From: Acephala macrosclerotiorum
Taxonomy: Eukaryota; Ascomycota; Leotiomycetes; Helotiales; Mollisiaceae
Length of the DNA: 64,000 nt
Direction: 5' to 3'
NCBI GenBank assembly: GCA_014904845.1
Contig: MU119352.1
Location: 62,001 to 126,000 of the forward strand
Shown piece after piece: positions 10,911 through 21,795 of this stretch. Position numbers and translations under genes: made by a program. The notes under the pieces were generated by a model, which made no database searches, was not told the DNA's origin, and saw only the letters and a list, made by a program, of their open reading frames with translations. The first letter of the stretch is position 1; the number at the start of each line of letters is the position of its first letter.

Positions 10911-12778
10911 ATGTGTGGCATCGAATTCGTCTGTTGCAACTCTCGACGTCGAAAAAGAAGGCGACGACTCAGACCACGATTCGTTGTCTACGACCTCTCC
11001 CCACCACCTTCATTGCCATACATAGTTCAACAACCTATCATCGACCCAGTCTACATCCGTCCTCCTCTTCCTCTCTTACCAAGAGCACGCCTTCTTGGAC
11101 TTGGACGTGGACCTAATTCTGACTTTTTCGACCCTGATATCTACTACGAAGATATCGAACAACCAACACCTACCGTCCTACCGCCACTACCTATCACCCT
11201 CCCTCAGCATCGTCCACTCTTACCACCTCAGCGCCTTCTCGCTCCTCAGCAAAACACCCTCTTACTACCGCCAGCTACCACCCTTCAGCAAGAACGTCTT
11301 CGTCGTCTTCAGCAATCTCGCAATTTACCGGCTTCTCCAATCCTTCCATGGCCAGCTGTCAACGTCAGCTCACGAAGACTTTCCACACCACGACTTCCTC
11401 TCCAAGTCGTCACTAACATCATATTTATTCAACCACCACCTCCTATCCAGAGATTTGAGTTGCCAGAAAAGCAGGATCCTATTGTGCTTGGGGTCTTACC
11501 ACCTCTTCCTCCTTACTCCCCAACCCTGGCTGCTGGCTTGGATCCGTTTCTCTTTGCACCTTTGAACAATCTCACTGACAATCACCGCTGCTACCATTTT
11601 GATAATCGATGGTATTGTAAACACGATCATCGACGATACGATAATCGACAGAACGACAATCGAATTATCGATAATCGAGTTCTGGATAATCGTCAGGAGA
11701 TACATATACACGGGGATATCATCTACCCTCATCCTACTGCTTCTTCTCCTCCTCCTCAAGTCGCCGAGCCCATCATTCTTACCAAACCCGATAACATTCC
11801 CAAAGCCGAACTAACTACTCTAGACCCAGAACTCAACGACAGAGACGAAATGGTTGGACTCGGTCGTGATCGCTACCTCCGTGCCGAGGATTTCCAAGAA
11901 ATTCTCGATGCTACTATCAGTGGCCTTCTTGGCTCGGACTGGTATTCTCGAAATGCTGATCTGAGAATTGCTCCTTTGAGACGTCTGGCTGGACTGCCGG
12001 ATAGGGAGAGAAGTATTGAAGAGGGGATCGTTACTGATTTTGTCCGAAGGTATGTTCCTTCTCATGTGGTTGATATATGCCTGGAAGGATTACTAACACT
12101 ACTTAGACAGAATCTTGCCGTCCAACTCGCGAACAGCCTTGTCAGCATCTATGCCGCCGTCGCAGAGGTCCATCCCAAAGTCATCGACAGTGGACCCGAT
12201 ACCGGTCGTTATCCGCACGACTTCGAGATCCCAAGACGTATCGATTGGTTTGGAAAGCTGGATAGTATGCCCTCACCTTCCCTGTCACCCTCCTCTACTT
12301 CTCTTTCCCCTTTCTCGCAGGCTAACATCGTGAAGACAATACCCTAGACCGCATCCTCGCTTCCTACGACCTCACCTCCCGCGTCTACTCGGACCCTTAC
12401 AGCATCCTCGACCGCTTCCGCGGCCTCTCATGGATCCTCGACGGCGCCCGGACCCGTACCCGCGATGACACATTCCATGACCGTCTTCTGATCCTTCTCG
12501 AGTTCCTAGGCGTCGATGCTAGAGAATTGGATCGATTGAGTGATAGGGATAGATTGGATGATAGATTAGGGAGGTATAGAGGTGAGAGATTGAGTGATAG
12601 GGTTGGGGAGAGTTTGGGGTTGAGGTTGGGGTTGGTGGGGTTGGGGAGGAGGGAGAGGGAGAGGGAGGAGGATGAGTATGCGGGGAGGTGGGGTGGGGGG
12701 TTGGCTGGGAGGGATGCTAACGGGGTGTTGAGGATGGGGGATGGGCAGATTGTTGGGTTGGGGAGGAGGCGTCCTTGA
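10911..12778 (+). CDS. Hypothetical 579-residue protein, Pro-rich with Asp-Asn-Arg repeats
   Basis: Not recognised. Exons 10911-12049, 12107-12264 and 12336-12778 join in frame; the first intron has GTATGT, a perfect TACTAAC branch site and TAG, the second has GTATGC and GAAG. The N-terminus is short and basic (MCGIEFVCC then Arg/Lys), followed by ~190 residues rich in Pro, Leu and Gln. At ~225-265 there is a run of DNR units (YDNR, NDNR, IDNR, LDNR) written by repeated GATAATCGA-like DNA. Residues ~315-470 look like a folded, helical domain. The tail is Arg/Asp/Gly-rich (DRLSDRDRLDDRLGRYRGE). A stop codon rules out the CGCAG acceptor at 12320, so the 12335 acceptor was used. The first intron is a multiple of three, so its retention would leave an open frame. 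Confidence 0.6.
11600..11700 (+). repeat. Imperfect GATAATCGA-type repeats inside the hypothetical gene
   Basis: Variants of GATAATCGA or GACAATCGA recur about seven times over ~100 bp, encoding the DNR/DNRx units. The half-palindromic ATCGAT character makes many copies readable on both strands. Confidence 0.7.
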
Positions 12779-13192
12779 AGACGGGGAGTTTAATGATGGA
12801 TCGATCCGACGGATAGCTAAGTTTTGAGGTATTTGCTTGCTTCTTGTTGGGGATTTTGCTTTTCAGTTGTTTTAACGAATGTATTGCGAGTCGGGGGGTC
12901 ATAATGATGAAAGGGGAGAGATAGGAGATCCCTGTTTTGTTTAATGCTTCTGTAGCCCATCACTCTTTTGAGAGCAGAAATGATTTTCTTCGGTCATGTT
13001 TGTAGACATTCACCCACCCCTTACAAGTCTGAAGTGGTGGCTGCTGCCCCCTATTTGTCTCGCTTAACTCCTAGACAGATACTATTTGTTCCTAGAAAAG
13101 TATGATATTACAAAGTCAAAACTCTTGAAAGCAGACATCAAGTCCTGAGAGGTACCCACCATCTTTCCCTGCAATTTGATTGGGAAAGGTCC
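12779..13192. other. Intergenic, convergent 3' ends
   Basis: Convergent gap between the hypothetical gene and the MFS pseudogene. No feature recognised. Confidence 0.6.
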
Positions 13193-15193
13193 CTAAGCTC
13201 GAGCACTTCCATTCCGCGCCACGAATTCCTTGTACTTTCCCGCAGCCTTCTTACGAAAATGCTTTCCCCATATCATCAACGGGATATATAGTAAACATAC
13301 CAATAGACACAATACACCATCAACGATATACATATTCTGGAGGCCTTGTGCCTCGATCTATGGAGTGTAAGCGAAGACCAAGATGATGCTGGGGATATTT
13401 CGGACGAACGCAATACTGACGAACGCTTCGCCAGTCAACTAAAACATTAAATCAGCAAGGAAAATAGGCGGAGGGGTGGAATTGCGTCTTTATAGCTGTC
13501 AATGACTAGTGTGAGAGCGGTGTCACCGATACTTCCAACGCCAAAGCCAAATAGTACTGTTCCGATGGAGGGGAGTATCCAGTGCATGCCCTATCAAGGT
13601 CAGCGACAGCAACTCCCTTATACACACGCCGGTAATCTCACCCTGGCAATAGTCAACCCAAACATAACTACCCAAGCCGGCATCACTAAACTCGGCACTT
13701 GCAACTGCCTCAATCTCATCTCCGGCTCATAAAACCCCCCATTCCTCCTCGCCAATCTCAAAATCATCCCATCCGCGAAAATCCCTCCATAAACCGCGCC
13801 CAAAATACACCCAATAAAAGACCCCAAGCTCATCAATCCAACCCCTTCCGGCTTGAAATTATAGGGAGGCAAAGGCATGAAGAAAGCGACAGTGTTGCCG
13901 AGAACGGAGATCCAGACAATGGAGAATGCGTCTTAGATGGCGGTGTAGGTTATTGCGGGGAAGGAGTAGAGGATTAGGAAGGGGCGGTAGGTCAGGGTTA
14001 AAAGGGATTCTGAGGTGGGGGTGCTGAAGCGGAGGCGTTGGCGGTAGGTATTGAGGGGGATTGAGGGGTCGATTGTGGGGTTCGGGGTAAACGGTGTGTG
14101 GTTAGGGAGGTTGGGGATGTTCTCTTCGTGGAATGTGTTGATTTTCTTTTCTTCTATCGAGATTATTGTGGTGGTTGGAGGATTCGAATGATCGGTGTGA
14201 GTTGCGGATTGGATCGTCGGAACGTACTTGGTCTCTTCGTAGAAGAAGACGAATAGGAGAAAGATGCCTGCCATGAATCCCGAGCAGATCCAATAGCAGA
14301 AGCGCCATCCATATTTCGTTGCCATGAAGCCAGAGCCAACTGGCGAGAGGAAGCTCCTGAGAGTTGATTAGTCAACATATCCCTGTTGAAACCCAGTACT
14401 TACACCAATCATGACCATAGCTATGTAGAAACCATTTGCTGTCCCTCGTTGATGTACAAAGAAAAGATCCGCGACCTTGTTATCATCAGCACAACTGATA
14501 TCATTAAAGTCTCATAGGACACAAACAGTCATCTGAACAATCGCCTCATTAGGAGCAGCAGCCAATCCCGCCAAAAGACTCGTGGCAAACACCTCTCTGG
14601 GAGTCTTCATCTTCGCAGTCCATACCGTGATCACGAGCATAGCTCCGGTGGAAATAACATAAACGGGTCTACGACCATATTTCAAAGCAAAGGGAATAGA
14701 AAGTAAACAGCTAAATGACGTGCCACATAAATTTAGTGCGTATGTGATGACGAGTTGGGGATATGTGATATGGAGATCCGCGACAAAGAGCTGCCAGAAT
14801 ACCACTGACATTGTAAGACTGCGTCAGTTAGTATTGAGTGACTAGAAGCAGTGAGAACTTGATATAGTCTTACATTATGAAGATGGCTGCTGTGACGGCG
14901 AGGGTGAGGGTGAGGTTGAACCATTTTCGCCTGCTACTCCAGTTCTGTATCATGTGTCAATTCCAAGGGGTTACGCGAAGAGACTCTGAGCAGCTCACCA
15001 GTGGATCGTTGGGATCATTCGTCGGTTTGGGCTCGAGATTGATCTTTGGTGAATCACGTTCGAGGCTTGCTTACTGAATGTTAGGGGTCTTTGGAAAAAC
15101 AAGATTATTACAGAGTAAACGCTCACCACCTAGCAACAAAACGGTTCCTGAAGGAAGGTCATCGTCATTTGTAATAACTCTTGAAAGATTCAT
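13193..15193 (-). pseudogene. MFS transporter pseudogene with two in-frame stops
   Basis: Recognisable segments of a 12-TM major facilitator read in order on the minus strand: NDPNDPL-NWS..RKW (~15040-14930), the first TM region with VVFWQLFVADL and the KYGRRPVYV loop, RGTANGFYIAMVMIG, GSGFMATKYGWRFCYWI, FFYEETKY, a Ser/Thr/Pro-rich central loop, PPYNFKPEGVGLMSLGSFIG, YEPEMRLRQL, and a last segment to the stop at 13193. Several normal introns are present. Two sense-frame stops interrupt it: TAA at 13935-13933 where homologues usually have Gln (YTAI-stop-DAFSIVW), and TAG near 13361 where Trp is expected (FAYTP-stop-IEAQGL). Coding resumes in the same frame after both, and no intron can remove them. 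The first exon at 15193 also fails to join in frame to the next. It was possibly the cluster's exporter once (inference). Confidence 0.82.
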
Positions 15194-16307
15194 GTTTTCC
15201 TCTTTAGTCTCGAAGTTTGAGCCCTGAAAAGAGGAGATATGGGGAAGCAGTGGGTATTGAGGCAGGGAGGCCCTACGAAAGCATTGTGCGAGGTGGACTC
15301 GCACAGCTGAGTCCCACTCAAAAATAACTTGATTGGCTATGAAGGTGGCTCAGATTTGGACTGGCCAATGAACTCGGACTACTCGTAAGACCGAAAGAGT
15401 TGGTGGCGGTTGAGGCTTGAGCTTTGACCATAAGCGTAGATACTCTCATCTCCCTTCTCCCTCTCCCTCTCTCCCTCTCCCTCTCTCCCTCTCCCTCTCT
15501 CCCTCCCCTTCTACCCTTCCCTTTATCTCTTCCCCCGTTTTCAACGCCCGTAAACACCTACACGCGGTCTCTGCTCAAACTATATTTTTGATTTCAAATC
15601 GATTGCTTTAAGTTTTTAATGTTGATATTCATCGAATGAGACTTTTACCGAAAAAAAAATAGATGCCTGGATTTAGATATAAATAGACCACAGCCGAGTT
15701 TCTTCAGCTTGAGGCTGCTTGGCAAGCCTTTACAAGGGCAAGAGGTGGTACAAGGGAAGAGGCCTTGCCTCATTTGTATCTTGCTTCTTTAACACTTTGC
15801 AAGCTGCTCTCGAGCCTCTTCAAGGCTTGGTCTGGCTTAATATTCCTTGCAATTGCAAGTTATTTGCTCCAAATCGAATCTCGGCGTCCCTTAGCACATT
15901 AAATGCCCTGAAGGACAGCCTGAAGGAAGTCCACAGGCCCTGAATTACAGTGTATGCTCGATTGTGCGAGTCTACCTCGCATAGTGCTTTCGTAGGGAAG
16001 TTTGTGCCATGGTGCCGCTATCATCGTTATCACTGTTACACCGGACCTGAAATGTGCACAATGTTGCTAAGATGTCTCAGAAGGGCAACTTCCGAGTGGG
16101 AATGACCGATTCGAGTAATACTCGTAGATCTGTGCTTATGACAGGCGACTTGCCTCCCAATAAAGTAAATGGGAAAGCTGTGGAGCGAGGATACCCGCAA
16201 CGTGAAAGTGCTTGGGCTCTGCTAAGCCAGAACGCAGGAGAATACACTCAAAGAAGCAAAATTATCACTAGGCGCTGTTTTTTCCGCATGTGAAAGCGGG
16301 AGGTGTG
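15194..16307. other. Intergenic, MFS pseudogene to hAT element
   Basis: 1.1 kb without a recognised gene. It contains a pyrimidine microsatellite at 15451-15509; the rest is unremarkable. Confidence 0.55.
15451..15509 (+). repeat. CT-rich microsatellite, (CTCCCTCTCC)n-like
   Basis: About 60 bp of repeating CTCCCTCT units on the plus strand. Strand-asymmetric polypyrimidine tracts of this kind are common in fungal promoters, but no intact gene follows here. Confidence 0.85.
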
Positions 16308-16315
16308 CTTAACTC
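16308..16315. repeat. Left 8-bp target-site duplication, CTTAACTC
   Basis: Identical to 19629-19636 on the other side of the hAT element. Eight bp is the standard duplication length for hAT transposons. Confidence 0.9.
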
Positions 16316-16342
16316 CAGCGAATCAACCTTCCTATCCTGCCG
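16316..16342 (+). repeat. Left terminal inverted repeat of the hAT element
   Basis: 27 bp, matching the reverse complement of 19602-19628 at 25 positions. It is followed at once by a second inverted CGGATAGGAAGG copy that could form a hairpin with it. Confidence 0.9.
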
Positions 16343-16623
16343 ACACGGATAGGAAGGTGGAAACCTTCAATTTGCCTGCTTTCTATAGCGAATATCGTAA
16401 TCTTCCCTTCCTATCCTTCCTAGCGTTGTAGGAGCTGGAAAGCTTCTATTTATAGCCTTATTATCCTTCCCAACCTTCCCATTGGCCGAAAATGTGGATA
16501 TCGAAGTGCGGTGACTGGTTCTAGAGTATAAATCAAGTTAGCTTGGTGTTATAAAGGCGTAGGTTTCAAAGGTTACTAAGAAATCATCATTATTTCTTAC
16601 TCTCTTCTATTATCCACAATACT

Positions 16624-19428
16624 ATGGATTCCTACGTGCAAAGAAGAGAGCGTATCTCTAAGAGGGGTGCAAACCTTCGTTCTAACTCTACTCAATATCC
16701 GTTAGACCTTTTTTCTCAAGAACCAATTGTAGAACTACTTGCAAATGCGCTAATCGTTTTTGATGTTACTCTCACTAATATAGTCTCGAAATTGACGCAT
16801 CAAATGCTCGAGACCGCTCGAGATAACGCTGAATATGATCTAATATATGCTAGGATTTCGCGAGATTATAAGCTATTAATCAAATCAAAGTATTACGTTA
16901 AACTGAATTCATATTGCACTCGATTATTCAAAGTCTTCGCATGGTATAATCTTTTATTACACTCTTTTGAGATCTTTCAAACGAGCCGATCGATGAGTGC
17001 TCAAAGAAAAGAGCAACGGGGGAGGATTGTATGGTGTTGTAAGTACTGTTATGCGGCTGGGAAAGAGAAATTTATCGTTAGAAAAGAAAATAACTCGAAG
17101 ACTAAAGAGCGCCATTTATCAATTGCACATTGAGTTGATATTGAGTATTCAGAGGGAAGGAGTAAGAATACACCGCAGATCTTGTTTGAACGTTTGCAGA
17201 CACGAACGAATATTAATTTGCTAGTCAAGTACATCGAAAATCGGTTTATCGATACTGTAGTAGCTTTTGTCGTTATTTGCTAGTTATTTTTGAGTCTAAT
17301 GATTAATGACTTGTTTTATGAGCTTCTAAAGGTCGTGTATCTAGTAGTAAAATCGATCTTGCTTTTAGCAGCTGATACAATTCGCGGGTAAGTGATGAAA
17401 GCGTTTTTGCTACGCTAGGAGCAATTGAAGACGGATCTCGGGCGCTTTTTATCAAAGGTGCACTTCTCTTTCGATTTTTGGAGTTCTTCGAACTATATGG
17501 CACTTTTGGGCATCGTTTGCTACTATATTGATTATGCGGGGCGTAATCAGACGATACATTGATAATTTTAATGATTTTCGGCGTTATAGCATTATTTTTC
17601 GGTAATAGTATTGTTGTTTTACGAATCGGGTATAGCGTGGTGCGGTCGCGTCGCAAACGATTCTCATTGGCTGATTCGACTTCAGGTTTTGCTTGCAATT
17701 AGACAGCTGAAAGAGCCATATTCCGGCGAAAATCAAGTACAAATCATTATATCAGTTATTAAAGACTACGGCCTTGAAGACAATATTGGATACTTCGTTA
17801 CAGACAACGCTACGAATAACGATACAGCGATTGACGCGGTTTTGAGCGAATTATGCCGGCATCTCACGAAGAAACAAAAGAAGGCTCGGCGTCTGCGATG
17901 TCTTGGCCACGTCATTAATCTCTTTGCGAAAGCGTTTCTCTATGGGAAAGAAATAGAGAAGTTCATTATCTCTGCGGAATTATCGAAAGCTATATTAGAC
18001 ACACAGAAAAAGCTCGAATTATGGAGGAAACGTGGGTCGATTGACAAGCTTTACAATCTTATTATCTTTATTTGCAAAACCCCGCAACGCCGTGAGACAT
18101 TCGAATCTGTTCTAAAGGCGAATGGCACAGTATTCACGGAATACAATCACTTCAAGCTCGTTATCGATAATGCAACGCAGTAAAATTCTTTTTACAGTAT
18201 AATTGAAAGAGCACTAAATCTGCGAAAGAAGTTCACACGATTTGTCGAGTCCAACGAGAACGAATTACATAGTTCTAAGAAGAAGGCAAACTAGAACTAC
18301 ACTATAAAGAAGAGGAAATACTTTTTAAAGCATGATAAATTGAATGGTGACGATTGAAAAGTACTAGAAAAGACTATAGTAATTTTGAAGCTTTTTTATA
18401 TTTACATTAAACGAGCAGAGGGAAAAGACACGTCCAGTGATCGCGAGGTCTTTTCTGATTATATGGTAACGTTGAATACTCTCTTTGACCACGTTCGAAC
18501 GCTCCGACAAGCTCTTCTCGCACGAGTTGAGGCCATTCAACTCTCACTAACGTCTGTTGAGTATTTGCAGACAGTACTACTCAATTATTGGGTAAAACTC
18601 GACGAATACTTTACTAAAGTCGATACTATACCCGCACACTACGCCGCAATCGCTACTCGGTCTCAAAGCAAGTTCAAGTACTTTGAAAGAACATGGAAAC
18701 ACTGTACGACGTGGCCCGATGCAACAATACCAGAGCTCTGGATTTCTACTGCAAAGAAAGCTATTCTTGACCTCTGGAAAGCCGACTACGCAACCCTCTC
18801 TCTCTCTCTCATCAAATCTACGATTTCTACGAAGCGACCACGAATTGAAATCGACGCTCTCTCTTTTTTTTCTCTCGATCGAATTGGCACGGCAATCAAT
18901 TGCTTAGATGATACAGATAATGAGAATATATTTGCTGATGAGATGAATAAGTGGCTATAAATACCGCGATTCGATCTCTCTACGAACACGTCACTACCTC
19001 AATACTAAGTCTCGCAACTACAAAATCCTCAATTATATCGAGTTGAAAAGATGGCTCTGGATATGTACTCTGTTCTTGTAATGTCGGCTGAATGCGAGAA
19101 AGTCTTTTTCAGTTCAAAACTCATAATTACGGGCCAACGAATGCGATTGAAGACTGATATAATTGAAGCTACACAATGCTTAAGAATGTGGATGATTCTT
19201 GATCAAAAGGAAGCCGACAAATGGAAAGCAGGGCGACGAGTTGATAAAGAGAGTAAAGAAGTTAAAGAAGACAGGAATCCATGGAATTGGACTACTCCTA
19301 CGGAACTATACAATTTCTACGACGCGAACAATGCAGTTCAAGCCACAACACCAAGAAATGTGGTCATAATTGAGAATGGAAATAATATTAGAAGTGATAT
19401 TGAGAGTGATGCCGAGCTTACAGGGTAA
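16624..19428 (+). pseudogene. hAT transposase, broken by stops and frame changes
   Basis: Four open segments read in order: 16624-17133 (N-terminal part), ~17665-18183 (catalytic core, with YFVTDNATNND carrying a conserved Asp, and LRCLGHVINLFAKAFLYGK), 18385-18960 (middle helices, YWVKLDEYF) and 19051-19428 (C-terminal dimerisation motif MSAECEKVFFSSKLIIT and RLKTDIIEATQCLRMW). These motifs are characteristic of fungal hAT transposases. The segments are separated by stops and frame changes at ~17134-17660, 18181-18384 and 18958-19050, so no full-length protein can be made. The element could only move in trans. Confidence 0.88.
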
Positions 19429-19601
19429 AAGAAGACAGATTGAGCCGTTTTGGGCGACTTTTGGTGTAAACTTTCCCTTTTTTATCTTCCTATCCTGCCT
19501 TCCACGGCTCTTTTATAACCTTCCATTGAATATATATCAACTTTCCCTTCCAATCCTTCCTACGGCGAAAAGACAACCTTTCCTTCCTAGGCCGATTTTG
19601 A

Positions 19602-19628
19602 CGGCAGGATAGGAAGGTTGAAACGCTG
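19602..19628 (-). repeat. Right terminal inverted repeat of the hAT element
   Basis: Reverse complement of the left end with two mismatches (AA versus TT near the tip). Confidence 0.9.
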
Positions 19629-19636
19629 CTTAACTC
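19629..19636. repeat. Right 8-bp target-site duplication, CTTAACTC
   Basis: Matches 16308-16315 exactly. Confidence 0.9.
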
Positions 19637-19791
19637 CTTGCCAAGATTGGAGACTCATATTGTACAGCTCGATGAGCGGGGTATCTGTTCTAATATACAT
19701 GTTCTTAGTTGGCCCTACCAAATGGTCAGTAAATTGATGCCGCTGGATGTATCCAACAGTTTAAATACTTGCAATCGCTTTCTTCCATTCA

Positions 19792-20199
19792 TCAGAGCCA
19801 CGGTGGAGATTCACCGGCTTCCTTCCCATCGCCGTCCTCGACCTTCATTCGATCTGGCTGATCTACTTCCTTCTTCATTCCCTCCTCGTTCACCTGAGCA
19901 GTCTCATCTCCTCCATTCCTTGGTCTTGACCAATCTCTCGCATCAGCCTGATCCGATGCGGCCTCAGAATCTTTCCTCCTCTCTGAGTTAGGCTCTGACT
20001 CACTCGCAGCCTCTAACTGTTCCTGGTTCTTCTTCGGCGCAGGAAGCGCAATCGCGTCATCATCCCCATTTCCCAACTCCCCTCTAACAATAAATTTGTG
20101 TACCGCCCATTCCATGGAAATGTTATAAGAGAGGGGGTTGACGGGACCGGAAGCTGCCTTGGCCATTTGACGACAGGCTCTTGTTAGACCTGGGTACAT
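19792..20199 (-). CDS. Small hypothetical protein, tandem copy A
   Basis: 135 residues, unrecognised. The N-terminal ~55 residues (RACRQMAKAASGP..VHKFIVRGELGNGD..ALPAPK) align with the neighbouring copy B, while the remainder is a charged, disordered-looking Glu/Asp/Ser/Arg tail. The shared pattern and the same strand mark a tandem duplication. Its 3' end is 156 bp from the right target duplication of the hAT element. No signal peptide or membrane segment seen. Confidence 0.5.
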   Translation of the reverse strand: MYPGLTRACRQMAKAASGPVNPLSYNISMEWAVHKFIVRGELGNGDDDAIALPAPKKNQEQLEAASESEPNSERRKDSEAASDQADARDWSRPRNGGDETAQVNEEGMKKEVDQPDRMKVEDGDGKEAGESPPWL

Positions 20200-20584
20200 T
20201 GAGAGATTGAGGCTAGGAATTATCCCTTTTTGAAACAGAGCCTCTTTGGTCTAGAGGCTAGCCTTCTGAGTTGTGTTGGTGAGATTGGTAGTATGTTTTA
20301 CGATAGTAGGAAATTGAAGTGGTGGAGATGAGGCTGAGGGGAGGAAGGATGCCTGGTTGACTGGTTAAATGGTTGGAGATGGTTAACCTAAGGCATGCAT
20401 GCAGTCTGTACCACAATGATGGAGAAGAGATTGGTATTTTACAACTCTATAAGAGGAGTGGGTATCATAGTTTACAAATCCTTAGACTACATGCCTGATA
20501 TAATTTCGGTAGATTAGCATCTAGACTGGGAGGCTGGAAGCCCACTTACAAATGCTTCCTGTGACCATCATTCCTTCAAACACA

Positions 20585-20920
20585 TCATGACTCCCGCTCA
20601 TTCTTTCCTCCACCATCAGCACCATCTTGATCTATCCGATCAGGTTCATTGTTTGTTCTTGCCTTTCTCATCTTTTCCCCATCACCCCACCCTGCCTCGA
20701 CGTCATTCCTGCTCCGCTCCTCAAGCCTCGATTCCTCCCGCCCCTTATCCTTCGGCCCACTAAGCAAAACCGCACCCTCTTTACCATCCCCTATTTCTTC
20801 CCCTCTAACGACGTATTTCTGCACCGAACTCCTAACTTGATATTTATAGAGAAGAGCGTTGGGATGAGAGGCCTTTTTGGCAATGTGGCGGAAGGCGTTG
20901 GCTAGTGCTATGTTGGTCAT
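20585..20920 (-). CDS. Small hypothetical protein, tandem copy B
   Basis: 111 residues, paralogous to copy A over the N-terminal half (NAFRHIAKKASHPN..VQKYVVRGEEIGDG..LLSGPK), again with a charged tail. Similar bases also precede both start codons (CTCAATG or CTCTCAATG). The two copies differ at most positions, so the duplication is old. Purpose unknown; conservation of the KFIVRGE/KYVVRGE core argues that at least one copy is or was translated. Confidence 0.5.
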   Translation of the reverse strand: MTNIALANAFRHIAKKASHPNALLYKYQVRSSVQKYVVRGEEIGDGKEGAVLLSGPKDKGREESRLEERSRNDVEAGWGDGEKMRKARTNNEPDRIDQDGADGGGKNERES

Positions 20921-21795
20921 TGAGATGGTCTGTTATGTAGAGGAAGAATGGGGATGATAAGAGACGGAAGATAGTATAGGGAGGAAGTTTGGTGTTGAGA
21001 TGGATGGAAGTGCTGAGAGGGATGAGAGGGGGTGCCTGATTGATGAGATTCAAGGTTTCAAAATCAGGAACTTGAGGCACCAACATGTGGCACAGTGCAG
21101 CGCAATTCCAGGATTACCATCTGAAGAAATAACAGAGACAGACCCGGAACGGAAAGTTGCGGAGCTATGGTATTTTTTCGAGTTGCCTATGAATTGACTT
21201 AATCCTCGAATCTCGCCCTCCATTAAGCTGCCCTCCCTTAGCCTCGGACCCAGCTTGATTTCCCTCAAAGAGCTACCAGACCCAGACAGACAACCATCGA
21301 TCAGATATCCGAAATTATAATCAGACAGATTTCAAAAGAAGAATATCGCTTGATCAAACATTTCTTGCTTTTTTGTCAACCGCTTTATTTGCGTGGAACT
21401 TGACAATAATGCCGCAGAAACTCTTCAGCGCAGCGAGTAAACATGTAGCCCCCCCTCGAATGTTGACCGAAAGGTCCCAAGTCGGATTCGAGGCTGGAGT
21501 AGGAGCGTCTATCCACCATAGTCAGTCGGTCTGCGCAGGTCGATCGGCCAAGTCGTGTTACAACATGGGTAGAATAGATCCCTTGTTTTCATGAATCTGT
21601 CGTACCAAGGTCTATCTGTCGTTTCGCCACCACGACGTTCCCAAGAAAGCCTCCTTTTCGCTGCTTATGCAAGCGTATGCTCAACGTCGCAGCCAACGTC
21701 GCAGGGATACTGTAGCAGAAAGCCCATCCTGAAATATGGTGGATGTCGGTATTCGCAGAGAGGAATCATCGCGTTGAGCATCAAATTAACGGGCC
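20921..21795. other. Intergenic, tandem small genes to DUF5672 gene
   Basis: About 0.9 kb with no recognisable gene, RNA or repeat. Confidence 0.5.

Larger units (their letters stand above)
16316..19628 (+). mobile_element. hAT-superfamily DNA transposon, complete ends, decayed transposase
   Basis: A 3313-bp element bounded by 27-bp terminal inverted repeats (16316-16342 and 19602-19628, two mismatches) starting CAGCG and containing AACCTTCCTATCCTGCCG. It is flanked by the 8-bp direct repeat CTTAACTC. Further copies of a CCTTCC(T/A)ATCC-like motif occur near both ends, in the manner of subterminal transposase-binding repeats. Internal plus-strand segments encode a broken hAT transposase. The perfect duplication and nearly matching termini suggest the insertion is not very old. 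Its base composition is not AT-saturated, so it has escaped heavy RIP. Confidence 0.93.

Noticed and set aside
11095..11565. 156-codon ORF in another frame of the hypothetical gene
   Set aside because: It overlaps a longer frame supported by consensus introns, and its Ser/Leu/His-rich wording is typical of a shifted frame.
13355..13365. Programmed stop-codon readthrough in the MFS gene
   Set aside because: The TAG lacks the known readthrough context (UGA CUA), sits inside a TM-region sequence, and a second stop lies upstream.
17303..17698. 131-codon minus-strand ORF inside the hAT element
   Set aside because: It is antisense to the decayed transposase and shows no known motif.
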